Of a DNA stretch of 64,000 bases, positions 17,648 to 26,229 are shown piece by piece. Position numbers and translations under genes: made by a program. The stretch is taken from IMG/VR virus record IMGVR_UViG_3300028831_000229, positions 1 to 64,000 of that record; one strand, written 5' to 3'. The number at the start of each line of letters is the position of its first letter. Positions within the stretch are counted from its first letter, which is position 1. Under the pieces are notes generated by a model, which saw only the letters and a program-made list of their open reading frames with translations, had not been told where the DNA came from and ran no database searches. The DNA comes from a virus.

Positions 17648-17667
17648 CTCACGTCATGTGACGTGAG
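17648..17667 (+). promoter_or_regulatory. 20-bp perfect palindrome, probable operator
   Basis: CTCACGTCA-TG-TGACGTGAG: nine-base arms with a two-base centre and no mismatches. It sits 20 bases downstream of the -10 element and 58 bases before the chosen start codon, the position of a repressor operator or a leader hairpin. Confidence 0.55.
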
Positions 17668-17725
17668 CATCGCTGCCGCGTGGACTGGACCGCGGATGTT
17701 CAACCGGCCATGGGGGATCTTGCCG

Positions 17726-18334
17726 ATGAAAGAGAAGACGAGCGTGCAACTACCGAAGCGTGTGAAGAACCAACGGGTGGTCTCGGCGGAGGTGGTGAAG
17801 CTAGCGCGAGAGCTGTGCTCGCTCTACTACGCGGCGTTGAAGAGGTCCCTGCAAGAACAGACACGAGGCAGCCGGGGTGGGCTGCTGGCGATGCACGACA
17901 TGACCACCTACGACTCGCTTGAAGGTAGCTCCAGGCGAGACTTCCGGCGCGCAGCTGAAGCGTGCCTCCAGGTTGGAGCCGATCCTCGCGAGTTCATCAC
18001 GGCGCAGTTTCAGCGCTGGGCAGAGATGAGCCAGCTCAAGAGCAAGATCCTGCTGCCGATGCCAGTGCATCTCGCGAGCGTCGGAGCGCAGGCACGGTTC
18101 ATCCAGTACAAGCTGCGCAAGGCAGAGCGCCAGGACCGTCAGGTGCTCCCGGAGAAGCAGCACCGCAACGAGTTCTTCACCGAGGACCGCAAGCTGAAAG
18201 GTCTCGTCCGCGTGCTCCGACAGCCGGAAGAGGAGGTGCTGACCGAGAAGCCGGAGGAGTTCAGCAAGCAGTACCTCAAGCATCGGGGTGTCTGGAAGCT
18301 GGTCGCCGAGGTCTGGAACGAGCGCCACAACTAG
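17726..18334 (+). CDS. Hypothetical protein before the DnaB-like helicase
   Basis: 202 residues from ATG 17726, chosen because GGGGGAT (17712-17718) is well placed; an upstream GTG at 17663 lies inside the palindrome and is less likely. The protein is helical and charged, with 'RRAAEACLQVGADPREFITA' and several basic segments. Its place directly before a replicative helicase suggests a loader or DNA-binding accessory, but no motif proves it. The next gene follows 12 bp later behind AGGAGG. Confidence 0.55.
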   Translation: MKEKTSVQLPKRVKNQRVVSAEVVKLARELCSLYYAALKRSLQEQTRGSRGGLLAMHDMTTYDSLEGSSRRDFRRAAEACLQVGADPREFITAQFQRWAEMSQLKSKILLPMPVHLASVGAQARFIQYKLRKAERQDRQVLPEKQHRNEFFTEDRKLKGLVRVLRQPEEEVLTEKPEEFSKQYLKHRGVWKLVAEVWNERHN

Positions 18335-18346
18335 GAGGTCGTCACC

Positions 18347-19657
18347 ATGCCAGCGACCTCGTCAATGAAGCTGAGCACGACGGGCTACGACTCGACGTTC
18401 CAGCGCAAGATGATCCGCGTCCTGTTCCAAGACCAGGACTTCGTTACCACCACCGCAGCGCATCTGAAGCACGACGTCTTCGACTCGCCCGCCCATCGCT
18501 GGTTGGCGCGCACGATGATCGGCTTCGCCGGCAAGCACGGCCACGGCATCAGCGCAGACGGCTTGAAGCTCGAACGCGATCGAGCCGTCAAGATGAAGAC
18601 GCTCAAGCTCGACCACGCGCAGAAGGTCGACTCGCTGGTCAAGAGCATCGATCGCCCGGTGCCTGACCGCTCCTTCATCAAGGAGGAGCTGTTCCGCTTC
18701 ATCAAGCACCAGGCCATCAACCAGGCGATGCGTAGCTCGCTCGATCACCTCGATCGTCTCGACTTCGAGGCCATCGACCAGGAGTGGGCGCGCGTGCTCG
18801 AGGTCAAGCAGGAGCTTGACGGCGGTCTCGGTCACAGCTTCGTCACCGGCGTAGATGAGCGCACGAAGCGCCGACGCAAGTACGAGAAGAACGGCGTCAG
18901 CAGCGGGACGCAGCTCGACGAGCACATGAAGCCTGGCGGCCTTCCGCCGAAGGCGCTCGGTGTCGTGCTCGCGCCGTCTGGCAAGGGCAAGTCGCACTGC
19001 CTCGTGCACATCGGAGCGAGCGCGATCCTGGAGAGCAACGCGAAGGTTCTCCACATCACGACCGAGCTGAGCGAGGAGATGATCAGCGACCGCTACGACG
19101 CACGGCTCGCCAACATCCCGGTGCAGCGCTTGGAAGAGAAGCGCAAGACGGTGCGCGCCAAGGTTCTCGAGTTGGGCAAGCAGTACGGCGACTTCCTCCG
19201 CATAAAAGAGTTCGCGCCAGCCACGCTCACCGCACGCTCGCTCCGCGCGTTCGTCCGGCAGTTGGAGCGGATCGCGTTCTACCCGACGCTCATCATCATC
19301 GACTCGGCTGACGACATGATCCCGCTGTACGCGTCGCGTGACCACAACGCGTACGACGACTACGGCATGGTGTACCGCGAGCTGCGTGGTCTCGCGTTCG
19401 AGTTGAACATCCCCATCTGGACGGCATCGCAGACCAACAAGGACGCGCTCAACAAGGAGTTCGTCGACTGGAACGCGGTGGCTGACAGCTCGAAGAAGGT
19501 GATGGTCGCGGATGCGGTCGTGATCCTCTTGCAGACGCTCGCGGAGAAGAAGCAGAAAGCCGCCCGGCTCTTCTTCGCGAAGAACAGATTCGGCGGTGAC
19601 AAGTTCGACGTCAAGGTCAGGCTCGACTGGAGCCGTTCAACCATCAGGAGAAGCTGA
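18347..19657 (+). CDS. Replicative DNA helicase, DnaB/gp41-like
   Basis: 436 residues. The N-terminal half is helical, as in DnaB-type proteins. The C-terminal RecA-like ATPase has Walker A 'APSGKGKS' (209-216) and Walker B-type 'LIIIDSADDM'. The segment 'WTASQTNKD' matches the H3 motif of DnaB helicases. The family forms hexamers that unwind DNA ahead of the polymerase and bind primase. A primase gene lies two genes downstream. RBS AGGAGG at 18334-18339. Confidence 0.85.
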   Translation: MPATSSMKLSTTGYDSTFQRKMIRVLFQDQDFVTTTAAHLKHDVFDSPAHRWLARTMIGFAGKHGHGISADGLKLERDRAVKMKTLKLDHAQKVDSLVKSIDRPVPDRSFIKEELFRFIKHQAINQAMRSSLDHLDRLDFEAIDQEWARVLEVKQELDGGLGHSFVTGVDERTKRRRKYEKNGVSSGTQLDEHMKPGGLPPKALGVVLAPSGKGKSHCLVHIGASAILESNAKVLHITTELSEEMISDRYDARLANIPVQRLEEKRKTVRAKVLELGKQYGDFLRIKEFAPATLTARSLRAFVRQLERIAFYPTLIIIDSADDMIPLYASRDHNAYDDYGMVYRELRGLAFELNIPIWTASQTNKDALNKEFVDWNAVADSSKKVMVADAVVILLQTLAEKKQKAARLFFAKNRFGGDKFDVKVRLDWSRSTIRRS

Positions 19658-19658
19658 G

Positions 19659-21971
19659 ATGGAAACGATCGCTGTGCCACGCACCACCACCAACGGTGAC
19701 ACCACCAAGGTCACCGAACCGAACATCAACGAGAACGCGTACAAGGTGCTCAAGGCGCGTTACTTCATCAAGAACGAGCAAGGCGAGGTCGTCGAGACGC
19801 CCAGCCAGCTCATGCACCGTGTGAGCTACGCGATCGCCGAATCGGAAGCGACCGAGCAGGACCGCGGCGTCTACGGCGCGCTCTTCAAGCAGATGCTGAG
19901 CAAGCTCGACTTCCTGCCGAACACGCCGTGCCTCGTCAACGCCGGTCGTCCGGGAGGCACCGGTCAGTACAGCGCGTGCTTCGTCATCCCGGTACCGGAC
20001 TCCATGGAAGGCATCTTCGAGGCCGTCAAGCAGATGGCGCTCGTGCACAAGACCGGTGGCGGCACCGGCTTCAGCTTCAGCCGGCTGCGTCGCAAGGGTG
20101 CGATGGTCAAGACGACGAGTGGCATCGCGAGTGGACCGATCTCGTTCATGGCGCCGTTCAACGCCACCACCGAGACGACGAAGCAAGGCGGCGTTCGGCG
20201 CGGCGCGAACATGGGCATCCTGCGCGTCGACCATCCAGACATCATGGAGTTCATCCGCCTCAAGGCGAATGACGTCAACGCGCTCCAGAACTTCAACGTC
20301 AGCGTCGCCATCACCACGCGCTTCATGGAAGCGCTGGAGCGTGACGAGACCTACGACCTCGTCGACCCGACCACGAAGGAGGTGGTCGGCCAGCTGAGCG
20401 CCAAGGAGGTCATGAACGAGATCGTGCGCTGCGCGTGGACCATCGGTGACCCGGGTCTCTTCTTCATCGACCGCGCGAACGAGCTGGATCCGCTCACCGA
20501 GGTGCTCGGTGAGATCGAGGCGACGAATCCGTGTGGCGAGGTGCCGCTGCGCGCGCACGACGCCTGCACGCTCGGCAGCATCAACCTCTCCAACTTCTTC
20601 GAGCCTGAAGTGGTCACGGGTGATGGTCATGACCACAAGCGCAAGGCCGGCATCAACTACGAGCGTCTGCGCAAGACGGTCAAGCTCGCGGTGCGCTTCC
20701 TCGACAACGTGCTCACGGCGAACAGGTATCCCGTCAAGGAGATCCACGAGGTCACCGCTGCCAGTCGGAAGATCGGTCTCGGCGTGATGGGTTGGGCCGA
20801 GCTGCTCATCAAGCTGGAGCTGCCGTACGCAAGCCAGGAAGCGTACGACCTCGCGTCCTCGCTCATGTCCTTCATCTCGAGAGAGGCGATCGCCGCGAGC
20901 GAAGAACTGGCGACGGAGCGTGGCCCGTTCCCGGCGTTCGCAAAGTCGAAGCATCGCAGCGGTAGGCCACGGCGCAACTCCACGTGCACCGTCATCGCGC
21001 CGACCGGCACCATCTCCATCATCGCTGGCTGTTCGTCCGGCATCGAGCCGCTCTACGCGCTTGGCATGACGCGGCAGCAAGCCGGCATGGAGATGGTCGA
21101 GATCAACCCGTTGCTGGAGGTCGTGGCGAAGAAGCACGGCTTCTGGTCGGACGAGCTGGCTGCGCACGTCGCCAAGACCGGCTCCGTGCAGCAAGCGCCC
21201 GGCGTCCCGGAGCGCTGGAAGCAGATTTTGATGATCGCGAACGAAATCCCTGTGGAAGCGCACATCGCTCACCAGGCCGCGTTTCAGAGGTACGTGGAAG
21301 ACGGCGTGAGCAAGACGATCAACATGCGGCGCGAGGCCACGCAAGACGACGTCCGCGCGGCATACATGCTCGCGTACAGCTCAGGCTGCAAGGGCATCAC
21401 CGTCTACCGTGACGGCTCGCGTGACGGCCAGGTGCTGACGACCGGCACGCAGCAAGCACAGCCGGTGTCTTCGATGGTCAGCGCACCGCTGCACCCGCGA
21501 CGGGTCATTCCGAAGGACGGCTACCGCACCGGCGTGACCATCACCAGGCCGACAGCCTACGGCTCGATCCACGTCACCGTGAACGAGCACCCGGATGACG
21601 GTGAGCCATTCGAGGTCTTCGTGCGGATCGGCAAGGGTGGCAGCGAGGTGAACGCCTGGACGGAAGCCTTCGGTCGCTCGGCGAGCTACCTGTTCTCGCT
21701 GCCGTCACCGACTACGCCGACCGAGCGCGTGGAGATGCTCATCGACCAGCTATCCGGCATCGGTGGCGGCGAGAGCATCGGGCTCGGACCGGATCGCATC
21801 AGCTCCGCTGCGGACGCCATCGCGAACGTGCTGCGTGCCTACCTCACGCGTCGCAACATCAACCACGTCTCAGCGGTGCGCTTCGACTTCTGCCCGCAGT
21901 GTCACCAGGCCACGCTGTCGTTCGAGCAGAAGTGCGGTCTCTGCAAGAACTGCGGCTACAGCAAGTGCTAG
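19659..21971 (+). CDS. nrdJ: Class II (adenosylcobalamin-dependent) ribonucleotide reductase
   Basis: 770 residues from ATG 19659 (RBS AGGAG 19646-19650). Reduces ribonucleotides to make DNA precursors using vitamin B12 as radical source, with no oxygen-dependent small subunit. Clear signs: 'LPNTPCLVNAGRPGGTGQYS' with a redox Cys, 'GGGTGFSFSRLR', 'ATNPCGEVPL' (active-site N-x-C-x-E), 'DGVSKTINM' and the C-terminal Cys cluster 'CPQCHQATLSFEQKCGLCKN'. The cobalamin-dependent type is favoured because no nrdB is nearby and the domain order matches NrdJ. It lies between helicase and primase genes, one base after the helicase stop. Confidence 0.93.
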   Translation: METIAVPRTTTNGDTTKVTEPNINENAYKVLKARYFIKNEQGEVVETPSQLMHRVSYAIAESEATEQDRGVYGALFKQMLSKLDFLPNTPCLVNAGRPGGTGQYSACFVIPVPDSMEGIFEAVKQMALVHKTGGGTGFSFSRLRRKGAMVKTTSGIASGPISFMAPFNATTETTKQGGVRRGANMGILRVDHPDIMEFIRLKANDVNALQNFNVSVAITTRFMEALERDETYDLVDPTTKEVVGQLSAKEVMNEIVRCAWTIGDPGLFFIDRANELDPLTEVLGEIEATNPCGEVPLRAHDACTLGSINLSNFFEPEVVTGDGHDHKRKAGINYERLRKTVKLAVRFLDNVLTANRYPVKEIHEVTAASRKIGLGVMGWAELLIKLELPYASQEAYDLASSLMSFISREAIAASEELATERGPFPAFAKSKHRSGRPRRNSTCTVIAPTGTISIIAGCSSGIEPLYALGMTRQQAGMEMVEINPLLEVVAKKHGFWSDELAAHVAKTGSVQQAPGVPERWKQILMIANEIPVEAHIAHQAAFQRYVEDGVSKTINMRREATQDDVRAAYMLAYSSGCKGITVYRDGSRDGQVLTTGTQQAQPVSSMVSAPLHPRRVIPKDGYRTGVTITRPTAYGSIHVTVNEHPDDGEPFEVFVRIGKGGSEVNAWTEAFGRSASYLFSLPSPTTPTERVEMLIDQLSGIGGGESIGLGPDRISSAADAIANVLRAYLTRRNINHVSAVRFDFCPQCHQATLSFEQKCGLCKNCGYSKC

Positions 21972-22002
21972 GAGCCGCCACGGCGGTCAAGGAGAAGAGG
22001 AG

Positions 22003-23046
22003 ATGCCGGTCAACTTCCATGCGCTGAATCGAGCCTTCGATCTCGAGGGCTACCTCAAGCAGTACGACACGGACGCGAAGCACTACGGCGCGAACATCGC
22101 CGTCCGCGATCCGGTGTGCGGCAAGGACCACAAGCTCTGGGTGCTCATCTCGGACAAGCAGGACGGCACCAAGGCCGGAGCGTGGATCTGCTACTACTGC
22201 AACGAGAGCGGCATGACGCCGCTCCAGCTTGTGCAACGCGTGGAGGACTGCAACCTCTTCCACGCGATCGAGGTGATGACCCAGCACCAGGTCGGCAATC
22301 GACCTGTAGCTGACCTGCGTGCGCTCGTCATCAACACGCTGGACGGCGTGAGCGACGTGGAAGAGTGGGACGACAAGCCAGTCACGCCGGTGCCGCTACC
22401 GCTGGAGATGGTCAAGGCCGGCATTCGGAATCTGCCACCGTACTTCAAGCAGCGCGGCATCTACCTCAAGCGGGCGCTGCGACACGATCTCGGATGGTGC
22501 GAGGACGGCTACTTCGCCAATCGGATGATCGTGCCGGTGTTCGACCACGAAGACCGCCAGGTGTTTTTCGTGGCGCGCTACATGAAGCCCAAGCCACCGA
22601 AGGGCGTCAAGAAAACGCTCTATCCGAAGGGGTGTCATCCGAACCGCGTGCTCTTCAACTACTCGCGCGCGAAGCGCGAGGATCGCATCATCATCGTGGA
22701 GGATGTCTTCTCTGCGATGGCCATCGGCAAGGAAGCGGTGGCGTCGTTCGGGACGTCGTTCTCCCAGTACCAGTTGGATCTGCTGCTGCGCACCGCAGCC
22801 AGCGAGATCGTCATCATCTGGGACCTCGATGCCGGTGCCAAGAAGGGGCAGAGCGGCTACGAGAAGGCGCAGAAGCTGGCGTTGCGGCTGTCCGAGTTCT
22901 GGACGGTGCGCGTGGTGAAGCTGCCGGACGAACGCGATCCGGACGAGATACCACGCGAAGAGCTGGAGGAGCTGATCGCTGGGAGCGAGCCGCTTGACCA
23001 GCGTGCAGCGTTCAAGAGCTACGTGCTCTCGAGGCTGGCGCCGTGA
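22003..23046 (+). CDS. DNA primase with zinc motif and TOPRIM domain
   Basis: 347 residues from ATG 22003 (RBS AAGGAGAAGAGGAG). An N-terminal zinc motif is visible ('DPVCGKDHKLW' then 'WICYYCNESGMTP'), as in phage primases that read single-stranded templates. A TOPRIM core follows: 'RIIIVEDVFSAMAIG' supplies the Glu and 'VIIWDLDAGAKKG' the D-x-D pair. Shorter than bacterial DnaG and without its helicase-binding domain, matching T4 gp61/T7-type primases. Makes RNA primers with the DnaB-like helicase encoded two genes upstream. Confidence 0.88.
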   Translation: MPVNFHALNRAFDLEGYLKQYDTDAKHYGANIAVRDPVCGKDHKLWVLISDKQDGTKAGAWICYYCNESGMTPLQLVQRVEDCNLFHAIEVMTQHQVGNRPVADLRALVINTLDGVSDVEEWDDKPVTPVPLPLEMVKAGIRNLPPYFKQRGIYLKRALRHDLGWCEDGYFANRMIVPVFDHEDRQVFFVARYMKPKPPKGVKKTLYPKGCHPNRVLFNYSRAKREDRIIIVEDVFSAMAIGKEAVASFGTSFSQYQLDLLLRTAASEIVIIWDLDAGAKKGQSGYEKAQKLALRLSEFWTVRVVKLPDERDPDEIPREELEELIAGSEPLDQRAAFKSYVLSRLAP

Positions 23047-23062
23047 GGCATGCTGGCATGCC
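23047..23062 (+). repeat. 16-bp palindromic motif after the primase gene
   Basis: GGCATGC-TG-GCATGCC: perfect seven-base inverted repeat beginning right after the primase stop codon. The same 16-bp motif, with one or two changes, occurs at 17569 and 58051. The rest of the gap (23063-23261) holds scattered related fragments (for example TTCTGGCATCC near 23135) and no convincing gene. Confidence 0.5.
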
Positions 23063-23261
23063 AGGAAGGCCAGGAAACCAGGTTTTGCAGGCATTCACAG
23101 CAGGCAGCCTTGTAAGTATGCGAAATCACACAGGTTCTGGCATCCTCGTCGAGTAAACGGCGCGCTCTGTCTAGGTGCAGGCAAAGGAGGCGGCGAGCAG
23201 CGGCGGCATGCTCGCAGCCTGAAAACGCAAAGACCGCCAGCCAAGTCGGAGGCTCACGCCC

Positions 23262-23342
23262 ATGAAGACTACGAAGACCTGGATCGTTCAGCACATCATC
23301 CATCAGATCCGCACCGCCAAGGCACAGGCGGTGCAGTCGTGA
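23262..23342 (+). CDS. Very small protein (26 residues)
   Basis: ATG 23262 follows TCGGAGG (23247-23253) with good spacing and the frame ends in TGA overlapping the GTG start of the next gene, the same coupling used throughout the window. The peptide is basic and helical (MKTTKTWIVQHI...). Translation signals are the only support; the product may simply couple translation to the next gene. Confidence 0.4.
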   Translation: MKTTKTWIVQHIIHQIRTAKAQAVQS

Positions 23343-23545
23343 CGCGCGTCGGCTTCATCCTGAAGTGGTCCGGCAGCGAGTTCTACTTCTCGCACATGCT
23401 ACGGGACGAGCTGACCATGTCGCTGGAGATGAGCCACGCGTGGTTCACGGAAGAGGAGTCCGTGGCGAAAGGCATGGCCGCTCAGCTCAAGCAAGCAACG
23501 CGCAGCGACTTTGAAGTCGTGCCCTACGTTCACGAGGTGCAGTGA
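23339..23545 (+). CDS. Hypothetical 68-residue protein
   Basis: Starts at GTG 23339, coupled to the preceding 26-residue frame. The sequence has aromatic and acidic residues ('GFILKWSGSEFYFSHMLRDE') and a helical end. No family recognised. Confidence 0.5.
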   Translation: MTRVGFILKWSGSEFYFSHMLRDELTMSLEMSHAWFTEEESVAKGMAAQLKQATRSDFEVVPYVHEVQ

Positions 23546-23739
23546 TGTCCAAGCGCATCGAGTCGTTGATCGCGATGAACCTCAAGCTGACCGCTGCGGT
23601 CAAGCAGTCGGATCTCATGCTGGCAGCTGCGCAAGCTGCCGGCTTCGACCCGACCAGCGTGCTGGCGCTCGAGTCCGCCAACGCGGCACTCCGCCAGCTC
23701 ACGCGCGAAGCCATCGCGCTCCGTGATGAGGTGCCGTGA
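23545..23739 (+). CDS. Hypothetical 64-residue helical protein
   Basis: ATG 23545 overlaps the previous stop (TGATG). Nearly all helix, with leucine and alanine spacing suggesting a coiled coil ('LESANAALRQLTREAIALRD'). Part of a run of translationally coupled small genes. Confidence 0.5.
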   Translation: MSKRIESLIAMNLKLTAAVKQSDLMLAAAQAAGFDPTSVLALESANAALRQLTREAIALRDEVP

Positions 23740-23915
23740 TGCCGAAGCCGCCACCTCTTCCAACGCTGTACCCAGACAGCGGTGACGGCGATCGCGACAT
23801 CACGGATGACGTCAACAGCCTCATCCTCAACCAGTGGATCGTCGTGTGGGCTCGCCCCACGAAGCCGATGGATCCTGACGTCTTGGAGAAACTGCTCGCA
23901 GAGTGCAGGAGATGA
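23739..23915 (+). CDS. Hypothetical 58-residue protein
   Basis: ATG 23739 overlaps the previous stop (TGATG). Proline-rich start ('MPKPPPLPTLYPDSGDGDRD') and a helical end. Codon use is like the neighbours. No family recognised. Confidence 0.5.
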   Translation: MPKPPPLPTLYPDSGDGDRDITDDVNSLILNQWIVVWARPTKPMDPDVLEKLLAECRR

Positions 23916-23917
23916 AC

Positions 23918-24271
23918 ATGTCACGCACGCAACACGCCAGGAAGCCGAAGACCGAACGCCGCGTCAACCGCCCGTCCTTGTACGAGGCGCACACCGGCAC
24001 GCTCGGCACGATCGCCAAGGAGTCGAAGACCGCATCCGAGTTCGCGCGCCGCGCTGAAGCGTGGAACGCGAGCAATGCCCGCCAGCTCAGCGATCGTGAG
24101 TTGGTCGACGCTTACATGCCGGCCTACCAGCGCGCCACCGATCTGCACCACCGTGCAGCGTTGCGCAACCTGGAGCAGCTGGTTCGTATGGCTCGCGAGA
24201 CGCGCCTCGCGTCTCGTCACAAACTGTGGAACAAGCTCGCGAACGACGTCGACAATGGGGTCGAGTCGTAA
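23918..24271 (+). CDS. Hypothetical basic helical protein
   Basis: 117 residues. ATG 23918 is seven bases after CAGGAG (23906-23911), better than the in-frame ATG 23912. Arg/Lys-rich N-terminus, then helices with 'NLEQLVRMARETRLASRHKL'. May bind nucleic acid, judging from charge only. Confidence 0.5.
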   Translation: MSRTQHARKPKTERRVNRPSLYEAHTGTLGTIAKESKTASEFARRAEAWNASNARQLSDRELVDAYMPAYQRATDLHHRAALRNLEQLVRMARETRLASRHKLWNKLANDVDNGVES

Positions 24272-24316
24272 CCGCGAGTTGTTGAACTAGCAGAGAAGAA
24301 AGACAGGAGAACCGTT

Positions 24317-25159
24317 ATGACGATTGCACTTTCCCCGTTCACGATGCCCGCCGCTCTCGCTGCCGCTGATCAGATCCTCGGCCCCAACACGGTCTGGTCC
24401 GGTAACCCGGACAACGAGGAGCAGACCGAATGGCTCAAGACGTTCCGCGACCGCGCGCGCAGCGCTCGCTTCATGCCGGAGATCAAGAGCAACGCCACGA
24501 ACGACGTGAGCCAGCATGTCAGCTGGCTCATGGAGCAGGGGTGGCACGCGCAGATCACGCAGGGTCAGCCGAACGACCTGTTCCTCGCCAGCACGCTCGA
24601 CATCGCGGCGAAGTGGCAGACGGCCGGCAAGCCGACCGTGGAGCAGGGCATCGATCGCGTCTACATGAAGAAGGGAGGACACGCCAGCACGACGCGAACG
24701 AACGCGCACCCGGTGGTGGAGGTGAAGACGCAGATCGATGGCGTCAGCTTCTTCTTCCAGCAGGTCGACGTCGCGCCGGAGACGCGCAGTGACCTGATGC
24801 ATCGTGCGATGCGCATGGTGAACGACGAGGTCTACGAGGAGGTGAACTTCGACTTCCCGATGGTCGACACGCTCGCTCGCAGCGATGCCGAGTACATGCT
24901 CGGTCTGCGCAGCGGCCAGAACGTTGTGACCCAGGCCGCCGAGCAGTATAGGCTCCAGATGAACCACATCGGCGGTCGCGCTCGCGCGGCTGCGGAGGTG
25001 GCTGTGTCCAGGGGCTTCAGCATGGACGAGACGCGGACGGTCAAGATCACCGGACCATTCGTCGTGGTGGTGAGCTACGCGACCTCGGCCACGCCGGTTG
25101 CGTTCGCGATGTACTGCGACCGCAGCACGTGGAAGAAGCCGGCCGACAACTTCATCTAG
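24317..25159 (+). CDS. Hypothetical protein, 280 residues
   Basis: Starts at ATG 24317 after ACAGGAGAACC. A globular mixed alpha/beta sequence without Cys-rich or nucleotide-binding motifs; it has 'GGRARAAAEVAVSRGFSMDE' and ends in a hydrophobic strand ('GPFVVVVSYAT'). Larger than its neighbours and with its own ribosome binding site. I do not recognise a family. Confidence 0.6.
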   Translation: MTIALSPFTMPAALAAADQILGPNTVWSGNPDNEEQTEWLKTFRDRARSARFMPEIKSNATNDVSQHVSWLMEQGWHAQITQGQPNDLFLASTLDIAAKWQTAGKPTVEQGIDRVYMKKGGHASTTRTNAHPVVEVKTQIDGVSFFFQQVDVAPETRSDLMHRAMRMVNDEVYEEVNFDFPMVDTLARSDAEYMLGLRSGQNVVTQAAEQYRLQMNHIGGRARAAAEVAVSRGFSMDETRTVKITGPFVVVVSYATSATPVAFAMYCDRSTWKKPADNFI

Positions 25160-25182
25160 TCGGCGCACGCTCGAAGACTGAA

Positions 25183-25219
25183 TAGCGCTGCAAAGGGGTA
25201 GGTTGTGTTGTAGCGCTGC
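25183..25219 (+). repeat. Direct repeat TAGCGCTGC in an intergenic gap
   Basis: TAGCGCTGC occurs at 25183-25191 and again at 25211-25219 (28 bp start to start). Each copy contains the palindrome AGCGCT. A CGGTC-AGTC-GACCG inverted repeat follows at about 25220-25233. The arrangement looks like a pair of operator sites before the 25257 gene, but no clear -35/-10 pair is seen. Confidence 0.35.
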
Positions 25220-25256
25220 TCGGTCAGTCGACCGTCAACAACAAGGAGTCGGAATC

Positions 25257-25460
25257 GTGAAGACCCAGAAGCAACCCATCAATCTGCTCAACGAGTCACA
25301 GTGGACGAGCGAGCTGGCACGGCTCCAGGAGCGCATGGAGCGCATCGTCGCTCTCAGGCGCGGCCAGGCTGAAGCCGTCGTCATCAACGTCCGCGCCTAC
25401 CGTGTGCCGGCGCGTTTCGTCCCGGCCAGCAAGCGCACCATCATCCGCTACAAGAAGTAG
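25257..25460 (+). CDS. Hypothetical basic protein, 67 residues
   Basis: GTG 25257 after AAGGAGTCGG. Helical middle ('SELARLQERMERIVALRRGQ') and a basic C-terminus. First gene after a gap with repeated palindromes, so possibly the start of a transcription unit. Confidence 0.5.
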   Translation: MKTQKQPINLLNESQWTSELARLQERMERIVALRRGQAEAVVINVRAYRVPARFVPASKRTIIRYKK

Positions 25461-25470
25461 GAGGCTCGCC

Positions 25471-25590
25471 ATGACGCCTGAAGAACTACGCCGTGAGTTC
25501 AACTACCAGCGCTCGACCTTCAACAACCCGTGGGTGGTGATCGTGCTCATCATCGCGGCTGCCATCGTGCTCGGAACGTGGGGCGTGTGA
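25471..25590 (+). CDS. Single-pass membrane peptide, 39 residues
   Basis: ATG 25471 after TAGGAGG (25458-25464). The second half is one hydrophobic segment ('WVVIVLIIAAAIVLGTWGV'). Small membrane peptides of this kind in phages act as holins, superinfection blockers or host-membrane modifiers; nothing here tells which. The stop overlaps the next start. Confidence 0.5.
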   Translation: MTPEELRREFNYQRSTFNNPWVVIVLIIAAAIVLGTWGV

Positions 25591-26219
25591 TGGCGCACCA
25601 CTCGATGTGCGATGGCAACGACTGCGACGTCTACGGCTGCAAGCGACCGCGAGCATCGAAGACGCGCTCGCGTACCTTCGACCGCATGCGCGGGCAGATC
25701 GCGAGCGCCTACCTGCACGCAGTCAAGACACACGAACCGATCACCGTCACCTTCAAGCGCTGCCTGGATGCGATCGACGAAGTCGACGTGACCGCGACGC
25801 AGCGCAAGACGTTGCAAGACGCGCTCTGGGCGACCCGTGAGTTCGTGGTGGCAGAGCACGCGCGCTGGCAGCTCTACATCAAGACACCGGATGACACGGA
25901 CGGTCTACCGATCGCACGTAACTGGGCATCGCGGCGAAATGTCACACACTACAGAGGCGTCTGCTGGACACCACTGACCAGTGACGAAATCAGCGCGCTA
26001 CGCGAAGCCGGTGACGAACACGTCTGGTCGCGTGTGCACGGTCGCATGGAGTGGCGCGACTCGCAAAAGCCGTTCTATGAGGACGAACCTCCGCAGCCGC
26101 TTTCTACCCCACAGGCCGCACCAAAGAACGGTGAGCGTCCGTGCACCAACTGCGGCGCCACTCTTGGCTACGAAACCGCAACCGATCGCTATGAGCGCTG
26201 CCGCAGCTGCGGCGCGTAG
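25590..26219 (+). CDS. Hypothetical protein with Cys motifs at both ends
   Basis: 209 residues from ATG 25590 (overlaps the previous stop). The N-terminus has 'CDGNDCDVYGCKRP' and the C-terminus a zinc-ribbon pattern, C-x2-C ... C-x2-C ('CTNCGATLG', 'CRSCGA'). The middle is helical. A nucleic-acid or protein adaptor is plausible from the ribbon. It is followed by the CheY-like gene. Confidence 0.55.
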   Translation: MAHHSMCDGNDCDVYGCKRPRASKTRSRTFDRMRGQIASAYLHAVKTHEPITVTFKRCLDAIDEVDVTATQRKTLQDALWATREFVVAEHARWQLYIKTPDDTDGLPIARNWASRRNVTHYRGVCWTPLTSDEISALREAGDEHVWSRVHGRMEWRDSQKPFYEDEPPQPLSTPQAAPKNGERPCTNCGATLGYETATDRYERCRSCGA

Positions 26220-26229
26220 GAGAACTCAC

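Noticed and set aside
17505-17666. 53-codon frame in the gap after the UvsW-like helicase gene
   Set aside because: It runs through the repeated TGCTGGC motifs, the promoter and the palindrome, has no ribosome binding site and looks random in composition. I treat the gap as regulatory.
22994-23338. Upstream part of a long frame ending at 23545
   Set aside because: The codons before GTG 23339 lie in the primase gene or in the motif-bearing gap and have no start signal. Only the part from 23339 looks coding.
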